From: Calidithermus chliarophilus DSM 9957
GTDB taxonomy: Bacteria; Deinococcota; Deinococci; Deinococcales; Thermaceae
NCBI RefSeq assembly: GCF_000430045.1
Contig: NZ_KE387027.1
Coordinates: forward strand, 863,783-927,782
DNA: 64,000 bases
Reading direction: 5' to 3'
Under the pieces are notes generated by a model that was given only the letters and a program-made list of their open reading frames with translations, was not told where the DNA came from and ran no database searches. Positions within the stretch are counted from its first letter, which is position 1; each line of letters begins with the position of its first letter. The translations under genes were made by a program, and so were the position numbers. Of this stretch, positions 54,517-63,036 are shown one piece after another.

Positions 54517-56517
54517 ATGAGGCGCTGGGCCGACCTTTCCTTGCAGCGCAAGCTCGAGCTGCTGATCGTGGCGTTCATGATCCCGGTGCTGGGAATGGTG
54601 GTGGTGCTGCTGACTACGGGCCTGCAGCTCAACCAGACCCTCAACGAGCGCTACCGGGTCCGGCAGTTCGACACCTACCTCGACCAGCTCGAGATCGCCG
54701 TGCTCAACATCGAGACCGGGCAGCGCGGCTACCAGCTCAGCGGCAACCCCGGCTTCCTCGAGCCCTACAACAAGGGGCTGCGCGACACCCAGACCGCGCT
54801 GGCGGGGCTGCGGGAAATGGGGCTGTTCCCCGGCGAGGTCAAGCTGCTCGAGGAGACGGTCTACTCCTTCATCGAGGAATGGGCCAAGCCCTCCGTCGCC
54901 AAGGTCGAGCTCGGCCAGACCCTCACCCCCGAGGAGCAGAACGCCCTGCTGCGCGACGGCAAGGTGCTCTTCGACTCCCTGCGCATCCGCTTCGACGGCC
55001 TCCAGCGCGCCACCGAGCTGCAGTTCAACCTCATCCGCGAGCGCAGCAACCGCGCCACCCAGACCCTCACCGCCCTGCCCTGGCTGCTGCTGCTGCTGGT
55101 GATCGTGGCCGCGCTGGGCCTGCGGCTGGGCCTCAGCCGCACCGTCGTCGAACGCCTGGGCCGGCTCCAGCGGGCCACCGAGCGGATCGCCGAGGGCGAC
55201 TACGGCGTGCGGGTGGCGGTGCAAAGCCGCGACGAGGTGGGGCAACTCGCCACCGCCTTCAACCTCATGGCCGCCTCCCTCGAGCGCACCACCCACAGCC
55301 TCGAGGCCGCCCGCACCCGCTCCGAGCTGCTCGCCGCGCTCACCGACGCCCTGCAGAGCGCCACCTCCTCGCAGGAGGTCGCCCGAATCGCCATCCAGGG
55401 CCTCAACCAGCTCCTGGGAGCGAGCTACATGTTCGTCAACGAGCTGGTGGGCGACACGCTGGTGTTCACCGGCTGGTACGGCGAGCTGCCGCCGGAGATG
55501 GGGCCGGTGCTCGAGACGGGCGTGCCGCTGGCGGCCTCTCCTGAGGCGACCGAGGTGATCCGCAGCGGGCGGCCCCTCTACGACCACCGCTTCTACACCG
55601 GCGAACGCCAGCCGCCCGGCCAGCCCGAGCTCGGGCTCGCCATCGAGCCCATCCGCAGCCCGGGCGGTAAGGTCACGGGGATCATCTCCGCCATCCGCCC
55701 CAGCGCGCTGGGCGAGTGGACCGCCGAGGAGCGCGAGCTCATCGCCCGCTCGGTGGCGGCGGTGGGCATCGCCTTGGAGCGCTCGAAGAACCAGGCCGAG
55801 CTGCGCGAGCGCACCGCCGAGCTCGAGCGCTCCAACCGCGAGCTCGAGCAGTTCGCCTACGTCGCCTCCCACGACCTGCAGGAGCCTTTGCGCATGGTCA
55901 GCAGCTACACCCAGCTCCTCGCCCGGCGCTACCGCGGCCAGCTCGACGAGAAGGCCGACCAGTACATCGATTTCGCCGTCGACGGGGCCAACCGCATGCA
56001 GAAGCTGATCCAGGATTTGCTAAGCTACTCTAGAGTCGGCACCAAGGGCCGCGAGCCCCAGCCCACCAACGCGGGGGAGGTCATGCAGGAGGTGCTCAGG
56101 GACCTCGAGGTGGCCCTGCGGGAGAGCGGGGCCCGGCTCGAAGTCGGCGAGCTGCCCCGCCTGCAGGCCGACCGCAGCCAACTGGCCCAGGTCTTCCAGA
56201 ACCTCCTCGTCAACGCCCTCAAGTTCCGCCGGCCCGGGGTCACGCCCTACATCCGCGTCTGCGCCCAGCCCGAGGGGGCGATGTGGAAATTCAGCGTCAG
56301 CGACAACGGGATCGGGGTCGAGCCACAGTACCATGAAAGGATTTTCGTTATCTTTCAGCGTTTGCACAGCAAGGAAGAGTATCCTGGCACGGGTATCGGC
56401 CTTGCCATCTGCAAGAAGATCGTGGAGCGGCACGGCGGGCGGATGTGGCTGGAGAGTTCCCCTGAGACAGGCAGCACCTTCTACTTCACCTGGCCTGCGG
56501 CAGAGGAAAGAGCATGA
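54517..56517 (+). CDS. membrane histidine kinase: CHASE3-HAMP-GAF-HisKA-HATPase
   Basis: 666 aa. TM1 at about 16-38 ([20 protein letters not shown]), an extracytoplasmic CHASE3 sensor ([20 protein letters not shown]) to about 175, TM2 about 186-208 ([20 protein letters not shown]), HAMP ([20 protein letters not shown]), then GAF about 275-430. His[22 protein letters not shown] with the phosphorylated His. HATPase: [38 protein letters not shown]. The ligand is unknown. ATGA overlap couples it to a single-domain response regulator. Confidence 0.93.
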   Translation: MRRWADLSLQRKLELLIVAFMIPVLGMVVVLLTTGLQLNQTLNERYRVRQFDTYLDQLEIAVLNIETGQRGYQLSGNPGFLEPYNKGLRDTQTALAGLREMGLFPGEVKLLEETVYSFIEEWAKPSVAKVELGQTLTPEEQNALLRDGKVLFDSLRIRFDGLQRATELQFNLIRERSNRATQTLTALPWLLLLLVIVAALGLRLGLSRTVVERLGRLQRATERIAEGDYGVRVAVQSRDEVGQLATAFNLMAASLERTTHSLEAARTRSELLAALTDALQSATSSQEVARIAIQGLNQLLGASYMFVNELVGDTLVFTGWYGELPPEMGPVLETGVPLAASPEATEVIRSGRPLYDHRFYTGERQPPGQPELGLAIEPIRSPGGKVTGIISAIRPSALGEWTAEERELIARSVAAVGIALERSKNQAELRERTAELERSNRELEQFAYVASHDLQEPLRMVSSYTQLLARRYRGQLDEKADQYIDFAVDGANRMQKLIQDLLSYSRVGTKGREPQPTNAGEVMQEVLRDLEVALRESGARLEVGELPRLQADRSQLAQVFQNLLVNALKFRRPGVTPYIRVCAQPEGAMWKFSVSDNGIGVEPQYHERIFVIFQRLHSKEEYPGTGIGLAICKKIVERHGGRMWLESSPETGSTFYFTWPAAEERA

Positions 56518-56963
56518 TCGTGAAGAGTGCTATGATCGAGATCCTGTTAGTTGAAGACAACCCCGGCGACGTCGAGCTGACCCGCGAAGCGCTGGCGGAG
56601 GCCAAGGTTCGCAACCGGCTGCACGTGGTGGGCGACGGCGTGGAAGCCCTCAACTTCCTGCGCGGCAAGGGCGCCTACGCCCAGGCCCCCCGCCCCGACA
56701 TCATCCTCCTCGACCTCAACCTGCCCAAGAAGGGCGGCCTCGAGGTGCTCACCGAGCTCAAGAGCGACCCGGCCCTCAAGGAGATCCCCGTGGTCATCCT
56801 CACCACCTCGCAGGCCGAGGAGGACATCGTGCGGAGCTACCAGCAGTACGCCAACTGCTACATCTCCAAGCCCGTAGACTTCGAGGCGTTCATGCAGGTG
56901 GTGCGCTCGCTCGAGGACTTCTGGCTGGCGATCGTGCGGCTGCCGCCCAAGGCCACGGCGTAA
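56514..56963 (+). CDS. single-domain response regulator (Rcp1-like)
   Basis: 149-aa receiver with no output domain. [20 protein letters not shown] (acidic pocket), [20 protein letters not shown] with the phosphorylated Asp, [15 protein letters not shown] (Thr/Ser switch) and [16 protein letters not shown] (Lys). The start at 56514 overlaps the kinase gene by ATGA; ATG 56532 ([10 protein letters not shown]) is an alternative. The paired kinase has the phytochrome-style DLQEPLRMV His box that typically signals to Rcp1-type regulators. Confidence 0.92.
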   Translation: MIVKSAMIEILLVEDNPGDVELTREALAEAKVRNRLHVVGDGVEALNFLRGKGAYAQAPRPDIILLDLNLPKKGGLEVLTELKSDPALKEIPVVILTTSQAEEDIVRSYQQYANCYISKPVDFEAFMQVVRSLEDFWLAIVRLPPKATA

Positions 56964-56982
56964 AATTCGGTAGGGGAACCGC

Positions 56983-59031
56983 GTGTCGAGGCTCAGGGTA
57001 CTGCTGGTCGAGGACAACCCGGGCGACGCCTTCTTGGTGCAGGAATTGCTCGAGGAAGCCGCACCGGACGCCTTCGCGCTCGAGCACCTCACCCACCTCG
57101 CCCCGGCGCTCGAGCGCCTCCAGCACGAGCACGACCCCTGGGACGTGGTGCTGCTCGACCTCTCGCTCCCCGACGCGCAGGGCCTCGACACCGTGCACCG
57201 CATGCGGGCCGCCGCGCCGGTGCTGCCGCTGGTGGTGATGAGCGGCCTGGGCGACCAGGGGGTGGCCCTGGCGGCGGTGAAGGAGGGGGCGCAGGACTAC
57301 CTGGTCAAGGGCCAGGTGGACGGCCAGGGCCTCGCCAAGGCCCTGCGCTACGCCGTCGAGCGCGCCCGCACCCAGCAACTGCTCACCGAGCAGAACCGCC
57401 TGCTGCACGCCGCCCGCAAGCGCTCGGAGCTGTTGGCGGCCCTCAGCGACGCCCTGCACGCCGCCCGCACCCCCGAGCAGGTCGCCCAGACCGCGGCCTC
57501 CCACGTCGGGCCGCTGCTCAAGGCCGACTACATGGCGCTGGTGCAGCAGGACGGGGACACGCTGGTGCTCATCCACGTCTGGGGCCGCCTGCCCGAGCCC
57601 TTCGCCCGCACCGCCGAGGGCGGCATCCCCCGCTCGGTGCCCAGCGTGATGTGGCAGGTCATCGACCGCGGCACGGCGCTGTACACCGAAGACTACCTCT
57701 CCCTGCCCCAGCACCTCGACCTTGACCTCCCCGCCTACGGCGTGGCGCTCGAGCCGGTGCGGGGCTCGGACGGCAAGGTGCGCGCGGTGCTCTCGGCGGG
57801 GCGGCCCAAGCTGCACGGGCCCTGGCTCGAGACCGAGCGGGAGCTGATGGCGCGCGCCGCCGCGACGCTGGGGCTGGCGCTGGAGCGTGCGGAGATGATG
57901 GCGCGGCTGGAGGCCAGCAACCGGGCGCTGGAGTCGCGGCTGGCGCTGGCGCTGGAGTCGGCGGGCATGGTGGCGTGGGAGTGGGACCTGCGCCATCGCC
58001 AGGTGATGTTCTCCGACACCGCCGAGCAGGTGCTGGGCGGCCAGGCCGTGCAGACTTTGCTGGGCGAGCGCTACCGCGAGGTGGTGCACCCCGAGGACCA
58101 GGCCGACTTCGACGCGCGCCTGCGTGCCGCCCTCGAGCACGGCGACGAGTACCGGGCCACCTTCCGGGTCTGGCACAGCGAGCGCAACGACTACCTGTGG
58201 GTCGAGCACCGCGGCCGGGTCTCCCGCGACGCCCGCGGCCGCCCGCTGATCCTCAGCGGCATCGCCCACGACATCACCCCCTACCGCCTGGCCGAGGCCG
58301 CCCTGCGCGAGAGCGAGGCCCGGCTGCGCCAGATCAACGAGTCCCAGAAGCGCTTCGTCAGCGACGCCGCCCACGAGCTGCGCGCCCCCCTCACCGCCAT
58401 CCTGGGCAATCTCGAGCTCATGGAGCGCTTCCCCCAGATGCCCCCCGCCGAGCGCGAGGAGGCGTTGCGGGAGATGCGCCAGGAGGCCCGGCGCATGCAC
58501 CGCCTGGTCAGCGACCTGCTGACGCTGGCCCGCGGCGACGGGGGCGTCACCGTGCGCAACGACCCCCTCCCCCTGGGCGACGTGCTGCTCACCGCCTTCG
58601 AGGAGGCCCGCCACCTGGCCCGCGGCCACGACCTGCGGCTGGGGCCCCTGGCGCAAGCACAGGTGCTGGGCGACAGCGACTACCTCAAGCAGCTCGCCCT
58701 CATCCTGCTCGACAACGCCCTCAAGTACACCCCCCCCGACGGCTGGGTGGAGCTCGAGCTCAGCGTGCGCGACGACAAGGCCGAGTTCCGCGTGCGCGAC
58801 AACGGCCCCGGCATCCCCACCGCCGACCTCCCCCGCGTCTTCGAGCGCTTCTTCCGTGCCGACGCCTCCCGTAGCCAAGACCCCGGCGGCAGCGGCTTGG
58901 GCCTGGCGATCGCCAAGTGGATCGTAGAGATCCACAAGGGCAACATCTGGCTCGAGAGCGAACTGGGCCACGGCACCACGGCGGTGGTGCAATTACCGCT
59001 GGCGAAGGTCTCACAGGCGAGCGCGCGGTAG
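56983..59031 (+). CDS. hybrid REC-GAF-PAS-histidine kinase
   Basis: 682 aa, soluble. The N-terminal receiver ([40 protein letters not shown]) covers about 1-120. GAF about 140-300 resembles the GAF of the upstream kinase ([20 protein letters not shown] versus [20 protein letters not shown]). PAS about 325-435 follows (AWEWDLRHRQVMFSDTAEQV). HisKA: RFVSDAAHELRAPLTAILGN. HATPase: DNGPGIPTADLPRVFERFFR, GGSGLGLAIAKWIVEI. GTG 56983 follows 20 bases after the Rcp1-like gene. It may read that regulator's state as a phosphorelay. Confidence 0.9.
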   Translation: MSRLRVLLVEDNPGDAFLVQELLEEAAPDAFALEHLTHLAPALERLQHEHDPWDVVLLDLSLPDAQGLDTVHRMRAAAPVLPLVVMSGLGDQGVALAAVKEGAQDYLVKGQVDGQGLAKALRYAVERARTQQLLTEQNRLLHAARKRSELLAALSDALHAARTPEQVAQTAASHVGPLLKADYMALVQQDGDTLVLIHVWGRLPEPFARTAEGGIPRSVPSVMWQVIDRGTALYTEDYLSLPQHLDLDLPAYGVALEPVRGSDGKVRAVLSAGRPKLHGPWLETERELMARAAATLGLALERAEMMARLEASNRALESRLALALESAGMVAWEWDLRHRQVMFSDTAEQVLGGQAVQTLLGERYREVVHPEDQADFDARLRAALEHGDEYRATFRVWHSERNDYLWVEHRGRVSRDARGRPLILSGIAHDITPYRLAEAALRESEARLRQINESQKRFVSDAAHELRAPLTAILGNLELMERFPQMPPAEREEALREMRQEARRMHRLVSDLLTLARGDGGVTVRNDPLPLGDVLLTAFEEARHLARGHDLRLGPLAQAQVLGDSDYLKQLALILLDNALKYTPPDGWVELELSVRDDKAEFRVRDNGPGIPTADLPRVFERFFRADASRSQDPGGSGLGLAIAKWIVEIHKGNIWLESELGHGTTAVVQLPLAKVSQASAR

Positions 59032-59035
59032 GGGG

Positions 59036-59375
59036 CGATAGCCGATAGCCCATAGCCGATAGCTGAATGCTGCAAGGCATGGGGAAGCGATGGGCAGTCA
59101 GCTTTCAGCCCTCAGCCGTCAGCCGTCAGCAAAACCGGGTCGTGGCTCGTGGTGAAAGGAAGCCCTCCCCGCGCGCGGGGAGGGGTATCCCCCCCGGCCC
59201 CCCTTGCTAAGGGGGGTAAAGAAAAGGCGTCTTGCATCTCGCATCTCGCGTTCGGCGTTGGGCGTTCGACGTTAGGCGTATTGCGTACGACGTAGGACGT
59301 ACGACCCGCACCCGGCGCCCGGCGTTCGGCTATCGGCTATGGGCTATCCGCTATCAGCGTCCGGCCTTCATCCCC
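59036..59375 (+). repeat. composite heptad repeat, longest forward copy (G-A-B-C-D-E-F-G)
   Basis: A leading G block (CGATAGCCGATAGCCCATAG), CAGCCCTCAGCCGTCAGCCG, GGCTCGTGG, CCCTCCCCGCGCGCGGGGAGG, CCCCCCTTGCTAAGGGGGG, long GCGTCTTGCATCTCGCATCT-type heptads, GTACGACGTAGGACGTACGA and CGGCTATCGGCTATGGGCTA. It fills the 347-base gap between the kinase operon and the convergent PHP gene. Confidence 0.88.
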
Positions 59376-59378
59376 CAT

Positions 59379-60221
59379 CTACCGCCCATCAACCGCCTCC
59401 GCCATCTCGGGATTGGTCAGCCGCGCCAGGCGGCGGCGGCCGAAGTCCCACATCTTGAGCACGAAGGCCCAGGCGGGGTGGGTCCACTCGCCCATCACGG
59501 TGCCCTCGCGGAGGGCGGCGAGCAGGTCCTGGGGGGTCTGGACGGCTCGAGCGGGGGTCTGGACCCAGGCGGCGCCGATGGAGACGAGGGTGTGGGCGTC
59601 GGAGCCGGCGCTGACGGGGAGGCCGCGCTCCTTAGCCCACTGGGCGGCGCGGCGGTTCCAGGTCGGGCGGGAGATGTGGGCGTTGAAGCTCTCGACGATG
59701 TCGATCTGGTCGGCCACGCGCTGCAGGGCCAGGGGGTGCAGGCGGTGGCGCTTGAGGGGGTCGAAGCCATGGGGCAGCAGCACCAGCCCGCCCTGGGCCT
59801 TGATGCGCTCGACGGTCTCCTCGGGGCTGAGGCCGGCGGGGATCTTCTCGTGCAGGAACAGCCCGATGATCTCGCCCTCGCGGGTCGAGACCTCCTCGCC
59901 CACGATCACGGTGAGGGGGGTGCCCTGGGCCAGCTCGCGCAGCTTCAAGGCGCCCCAGATCTCGTTGTGGTCGGTGATGGCCTGCACGTGGATGCCCTTG
60001 GCTATGGCGCGCTCGAGCAGCGCCTTGAGCGGGGTGCGGCAGTCGGCCGAGGCCTCGCTGTGGCAGTGCAGGTCCATGCGTATGGTGCCGCTGGGCACCT
60101 GCGCGGCCGAGGCCGGGGCGGGGGTGGCCCCGCTCTCCAGCACCTCCTTCGGGCTGGGCTTGGCCTGCGGGGGCTGCTCGACCGGGGGGGTCTTCTTGGG
60201 GTCGTGCTCTTCAGTGGGCAT
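59379..60221 (-). CDS. PHP-domain phosphoesterase
   Basis: 280 aa. A ~50-residue Pro/Lys-rich N-terminus (PKKTPPVEQPPQAKPSPKEV) precedes a PHP domain: IRMDLHCHSEASADCRTPLK (HxH metal motif), VQAITDHNEIWGALKLRELA (DH), GGLVLLPHGFDPLKRHRLHP and LPVSAGSDAHTLVSIGAAWV. It is likely a metal-dependent phosphoesterase of the 3',5'-nucleotide or oligoribonucleotide type. ATG 60221 follows GGAGGGAAG; longer starts add Arg-rich sequence only. Confidence 0.9.
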   Translation of the reverse strand: MPTEEHDPKKTPPVEQPPQAKPSPKEVLESGATPAPASAAQVPSGTIRMDLHCHSEASADCRTPLKALLERAIAKGIHVQAITDHNEIWGALKLRELAQGTPLTVIVGEEVSTREGEIIGLFLHEKIPAGLSPEETVERIKAQGGLVLLPHGFDPLKRHRLHPLALQRVADQIDIVESFNAHISRPTWNRRAAQWAKERGLPVSAGSDAHTLVSIGAAWVQTPARAVQTPQDLLAALREGTVMGEWTHPAWAFVLKMWDFGRRRLARLTNPEMAEAVDGR

Positions 60222-60271
60222 CTTCCCTCCTACCGTGCTCTTCCCTCGCGTCACGTCCGGTCTCGAGCGCT

Positions 60272-61168
60272 CTAGGCGGGCTGGGCCACCGCGCTGGGCA
60301 CCCACACCTCCAGCGCCCCCGGCTTGAGCTCGAGCTTGACCCGCTCGCGCCCGCCGTCGGGCGGGGAGCGCAGCTCGGCGTCGAGGTGGAAGGGGCAGCC
60401 CTCCCACTCCAGCGTCAGGGTGCGGCAACGCTCGACGGTGACGTTGGGCAGCTCGTCGAGCTTCTCCTGCAGCAGGCCGCGCAGGTAGGCGCCGAAGCCG
60501 ACGCCCTGCTCGGGGTTGATGAGCACCACGTCCAGCCAGCCGTCGCCGGGGTCGGCGTCGGGGGCCAGCCGCACGCGCGGGCCCATGGCGGGGGTGTTCA
60601 TGGCCTCCACCAGCAGGAAGGGCCCCTCGAGGGTGGTGCCGTCGAGCTGCACGCGCACCTCGCAGGGCTGGTAGGAGGCCAGGGTCTGGATGGTGGCGGT
60701 GAGGGCCCGCAGGGGGCTCTTGCCGGCCTCGGGGTCGTAGGTGGACATGGTGGCGGCGAAGAGCCCCACCCCGGCGGCCTCGAGGCAGAAGTCGCGCCCC
60801 CAGCTCCCGCTGATCTCCACCAGGTCGAAGCGGCGGCGCTCAGGCTGGGCCAGCCCCTCCACGACCTCGCGCGGGTTGCCGCGCACGCCCAGCGCCGCGG
60901 CGATGTTGTTGGCCGTGCCCAGGGGCACCACCGCCATCGGGACGCCCCGCTCGGCCAGGTGGCTCGCGACCGCGCGGATGGTGCCGTCGCCCCCGGCCAC
61001 CACGACCAGGTCGCCGGGGTCCTCGAGGGCTTCGGGCAGGTCCTCGACCGACTCGGTGGGCCGGTGCTGGGCGTTGAAGCCGGCCAGGATCAGGGCGGCC
61101 TCGAGGTCGCTGCTGGAGAGGCTGCCGGCGCCCCCGGCGGCCGGGTTGTGGATCAGGGTGACCCGCAT
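60272..61168 (-). CDS. diacylglycerol/lipid kinase, YegS/DAGK family
   Basis: 298 aa. MRVTLIHNPAAGGAGSLSSS and VVVAGGDGTIRAVASHLAER (GGDGT) are the DAGK catalytic motif, then MAVVPLGTANNIAAALGVRG (PLGTxNxxA). The C-terminal beta-sandwich includes FLLVEAMNTPAMGPRVRLAP. It phosphorylates diacylglycerol or a related lipid at the membrane. ATG 61168 begins the family N-terminus; the 20 extra upstream residues are not conserved. It lies 50 bases upstream of the PHP gene on the same strand. Confidence 0.9.
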   Translation of the reverse strand: MRVTLIHNPAAGGAGSLSSSDLEAALILAGFNAQHRPTESVEDLPEALEDPGDLVVVAGGDGTIRAVASHLAERGVPMAVVPLGTANNIAAALGVRGNPREVVEGLAQPERRRFDLVEISGSWGRDFCLEAAGVGLFAATMSTYDPEAGKSPLRALTATIQTLASYQPCEVRVQLDGTTLEGPFLLVEAMNTPAMGPRVRLAPDADPGDGWLDVVLINPEQGVGFGAYLRGLLQEKLDELPNVTVERCRTLTLEWEGCPFHLDAELRSPPDGGRERVKLELKPGALEVWVPSAVAQPA

Positions 61169-61204
61169 GGTGGGTTCTCGCTCGGCACTAACGCCACAGA
61201 AAGA

Positions 61205-61252
61205 GGGGCTCCCGTCGCGGTGCAGCACCGGTGTGCTTCGCGGGGGAGCCCC
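61205..61252 (-). terminator. terminator of the GlsB-like gene
   Basis: On the minus strand GGGGCTCCC...GGGAGCCCC with TCTTTCTG following. Confidence 0.7.
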
Positions 61253-61266
61253 GGCTCAAGGAGTCT

Positions 61267-61530
61267 TCAGAGCACCCGTACGGCGCGCAGGATGAAGATC
61301 AGGATGATCGCGCCCAGCACCCCCCACAAAATGCCCAGCAGCGAGAGCGAGCCGGCCGCCGCCGCGCCCCCGATGCCCAGCACGTCCGCGAAGATCCAGC
61401 GGCCCAGCGCGGAGCCGATCATGCCGATGAGGATGTTGGCGATGGCGCCCTGCCGCGCGTCCGTCCCCATGACCAGGCTGGCCAGCCAACCGATCAGGGC
61501 CCCTACCAGAATCGCGATAATCCAATCCAT
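61267..61530 (-). CDS. GlsB/YeaQ/YmgE-family small membrane protein
   Basis: 87 aa, three TM helices with the Gly-rich family pattern ([60 protein letters not shown]). These transglycosylase-associated-named proteins are often stress-induced; the function is unclear. AAGGAGGAAAGGGT precedes ATG 61530. Followed by its own terminator. Confidence 0.92.
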   Translation of the reverse strand: MDWIIAILVGALIGWLASLVMGTDARQGAIANILIGMIGSALGRWIFADVLGIGGAAAAGSLSLLGILWGVLGAIILIFILRAVRVL

Positions 61531-61682
61531 ACCCTTTCCTCCTTGGCTCCAGGCTCCTGTCGGGGCCTGGTGATGTCTCGAAATTAGAGAAGCTGTCTTA
61601 GCTCACACTGTGGCTCCTCTGAGGCAGGGCTGAGGGGGTATGGGCTACAAATTGGGGGGCTTGTCGGTGTAGAACATGAATC

Positions 61683-62360
61683 ATGCAGCGGATTCTGGTG
61701 ATCGATGATGACCCCAGCGTGCGGAACTTCCTCAAGCGGGGCCTGTCCTACGAGGGCTACGCCGTAGACCTGGCCGAGTCGGGGGAGGCTGGGCTCAACC
61801 AGGCCCGCGACCGCTACCCCGACCTGGTGATCCTCGACTGGATGATGCCGGGCATGGACGGCGTGGAGGTGCTGCGCCGCCTGCGCGCCGCCGACGAGAA
61901 GCTGCCGGTGATCATGCTCACCGCTAAGGACGCGCCCGAGGACCAGATCAAAGGCCTCGACACCGGCGCCGACGACTACGTGACCAAGCCCATCAGCTTC
62001 GACGTCCTCGTCGCCCGCATCCGCAGCCTGCTGCGCCGCCACCAGGCCGAAGCGCCCACCGTGCTGCGCTTCGCCGACCTCGAGATGAACACCGAGGCCT
62101 TCACCGTGCGCCGTGGCGAGCGCAACATCTCCCTCACCAGCCTCGAGTTCCGCCTGCTGCAGACCTTCCTGGAGAACCCCGAGCGCGTGATGTCGAAGGA
62201 GCTGATCCTCGACAAGGTCTGGGGCACCGACTTCTTCGGCGACGTCAACGTGGTGGAGGTCTACGTCAAGCAGATCCGGCAGAAGCTCGAGGCGGGCGGC
62301 GAGCCGCGGCTGATCCAGACGATCCGCGGGGCGGGGTACGTGTTGCGGGAGAATCCTTAG
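61683..62360 (+). CDS. OmpR-family response regulator
   Basis: 225-aa DNA-binding regulator. Receiver: RILVIDDDPSVRNFLKRGLS, DLVILDWMMPGMDGVEVLRR (phospho-Asp), MLTAKDAPEDQIKGLDTGAD and YVTKPISFDVLVARIRSLLR. Winged-helix output: ISLTSLEFRLLQTFLENPER, NVVEVYVKQIRQKLEAGGEP and QTIRGAGYVLRENP. No kinase gene adjoins it, so its sensor is encoded elsewhere. Confidence 0.95.
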   Translation: MQRILVIDDDPSVRNFLKRGLSYEGYAVDLAESGEAGLNQARDRYPDLVILDWMMPGMDGVEVLRRLRAADEKLPVIMLTAKDAPEDQIKGLDTGADDYVTKPISFDVLVARIRSLLRRHQAEAPTVLRFADLEMNTEAFTVRRGERNISLTSLEFRLLQTFLENPERVMSKELILDKVWGTDFFGDVNVVEVYVKQIRQKLEAGGEPRLIQTIRGAGYVLRENP

Positions 62361-62363
62361 GGG

Positions 62364-62455
62364 TCGATAGTCGATAGCCGGTAGCTGATAGCCGGGCGCG
62401 CAGCGCGGGTCGTGCGTCGTACGTCCTACGCCGTACGCAAAACGCGAACCGCTTT
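62364..62455 (-). repeat. heptad repeat, reverse copy (G-F-E, short)
   Basis: GTCGATAGTCGATAGCCGGTA, GTCGTACGTCCTACGCCGTA and GCAAAACGCGAACCGC. Modules A-D are absent. Confidence 0.75.
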
Positions 62456-62547
62456 GACCCTCGACCCTAGGCCCTCGACCCTCCCCTTCAGCGAGGACTA
62501 AGGCCCGGTTCAAGATCTGCTAAGCACCCCCTCTCATTTTTGGGGGT

Positions 62548-63033
62548 ATGTGTTTGTTTGGGATTTACTGCGCTCTGCTCTCCCCGATGGGGTTGGTGTT
62601 GAGCCTGTTGCCTAAACTCGAGCTCGACATTTCCCCGGCATTCGGCAAACCCCGGCCCGCCCTCGAGGCCCCAGCGCCTGCTCCTGCGCCCAAGCCGAAG
62701 CCCAGGCCCAGGAAGCCGGCTTTTTCGGTGCGGGTCACGTACTACCAGGCCCTCCCCTCCCAGACCGACGGCAACCCCAACGTCGCCGCCTGCGGGCCCA
62801 ACCTCGAGCCCTGGGTCCAGGTCGCGCTCTCGCGCGACCTCTTCTTCCGGGAGGACGGGCGGCGGCGCTGCGGGCAGAGGGTGCGGCTGGTCTTCGAGAA
62901 CGGGCGCGAGCTGCTGGGCGTCGTCAACGACACCATGAACCGGCGCTACCGAAAGCGGGTGGACGTGCTGGTGGCCGTGCACGAGCCCGCGCGGCGCTAC
63001 GGCGTCGCCGAAGCCCGCCTGATCCTGGAGTAG
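62548..63033 (+). CDS. exported 3D/RlpA-like double-psi-barrel protein
   Basis: 161 aa. A short hydrophobic N-terminus (MCLFGIYCALLSPMGLVLSL) precedes a Pro/Lys/Ala linker (APAPAPKPKPRPRKP) and a C-terminal domain: FSVRVTYYQALPSQTDGNPN, VAACGPN, VALSRDLF, RRRCGQRVRLVF and VVNDTMNRRYRKRVDVLV. The last matches the 3D-domain (Asp-Asp) hallmark of peptidoglycan-acting proteins (YabE/MltA-like). It is probably a cell-wall lytic or structural protein. The signal region is weak. Confidence 0.75.
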   Translation: MCLFGIYCALLSPMGLVLSLLPKLELDISPAFGKPRPALEAPAPAPAPKPKPRPRKPAFSVRVTYYQALPSQTDGNPNVAACGPNLEPWVQVALSRDLFFREDGRRRCGQRVRLVFENGRELLGVVNDTMNRRYRKRVDVLVAVHEPARRYGVAEARLILE

Positions 63034-63036
63034 CCG

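Noticed and set aside
56890..58992. 700-aa minus-strand open frame opposite the hybrid kinase
   Set aside because: Same cause: antisense of a well-recognised kinase gene, with no protein-like sequence.
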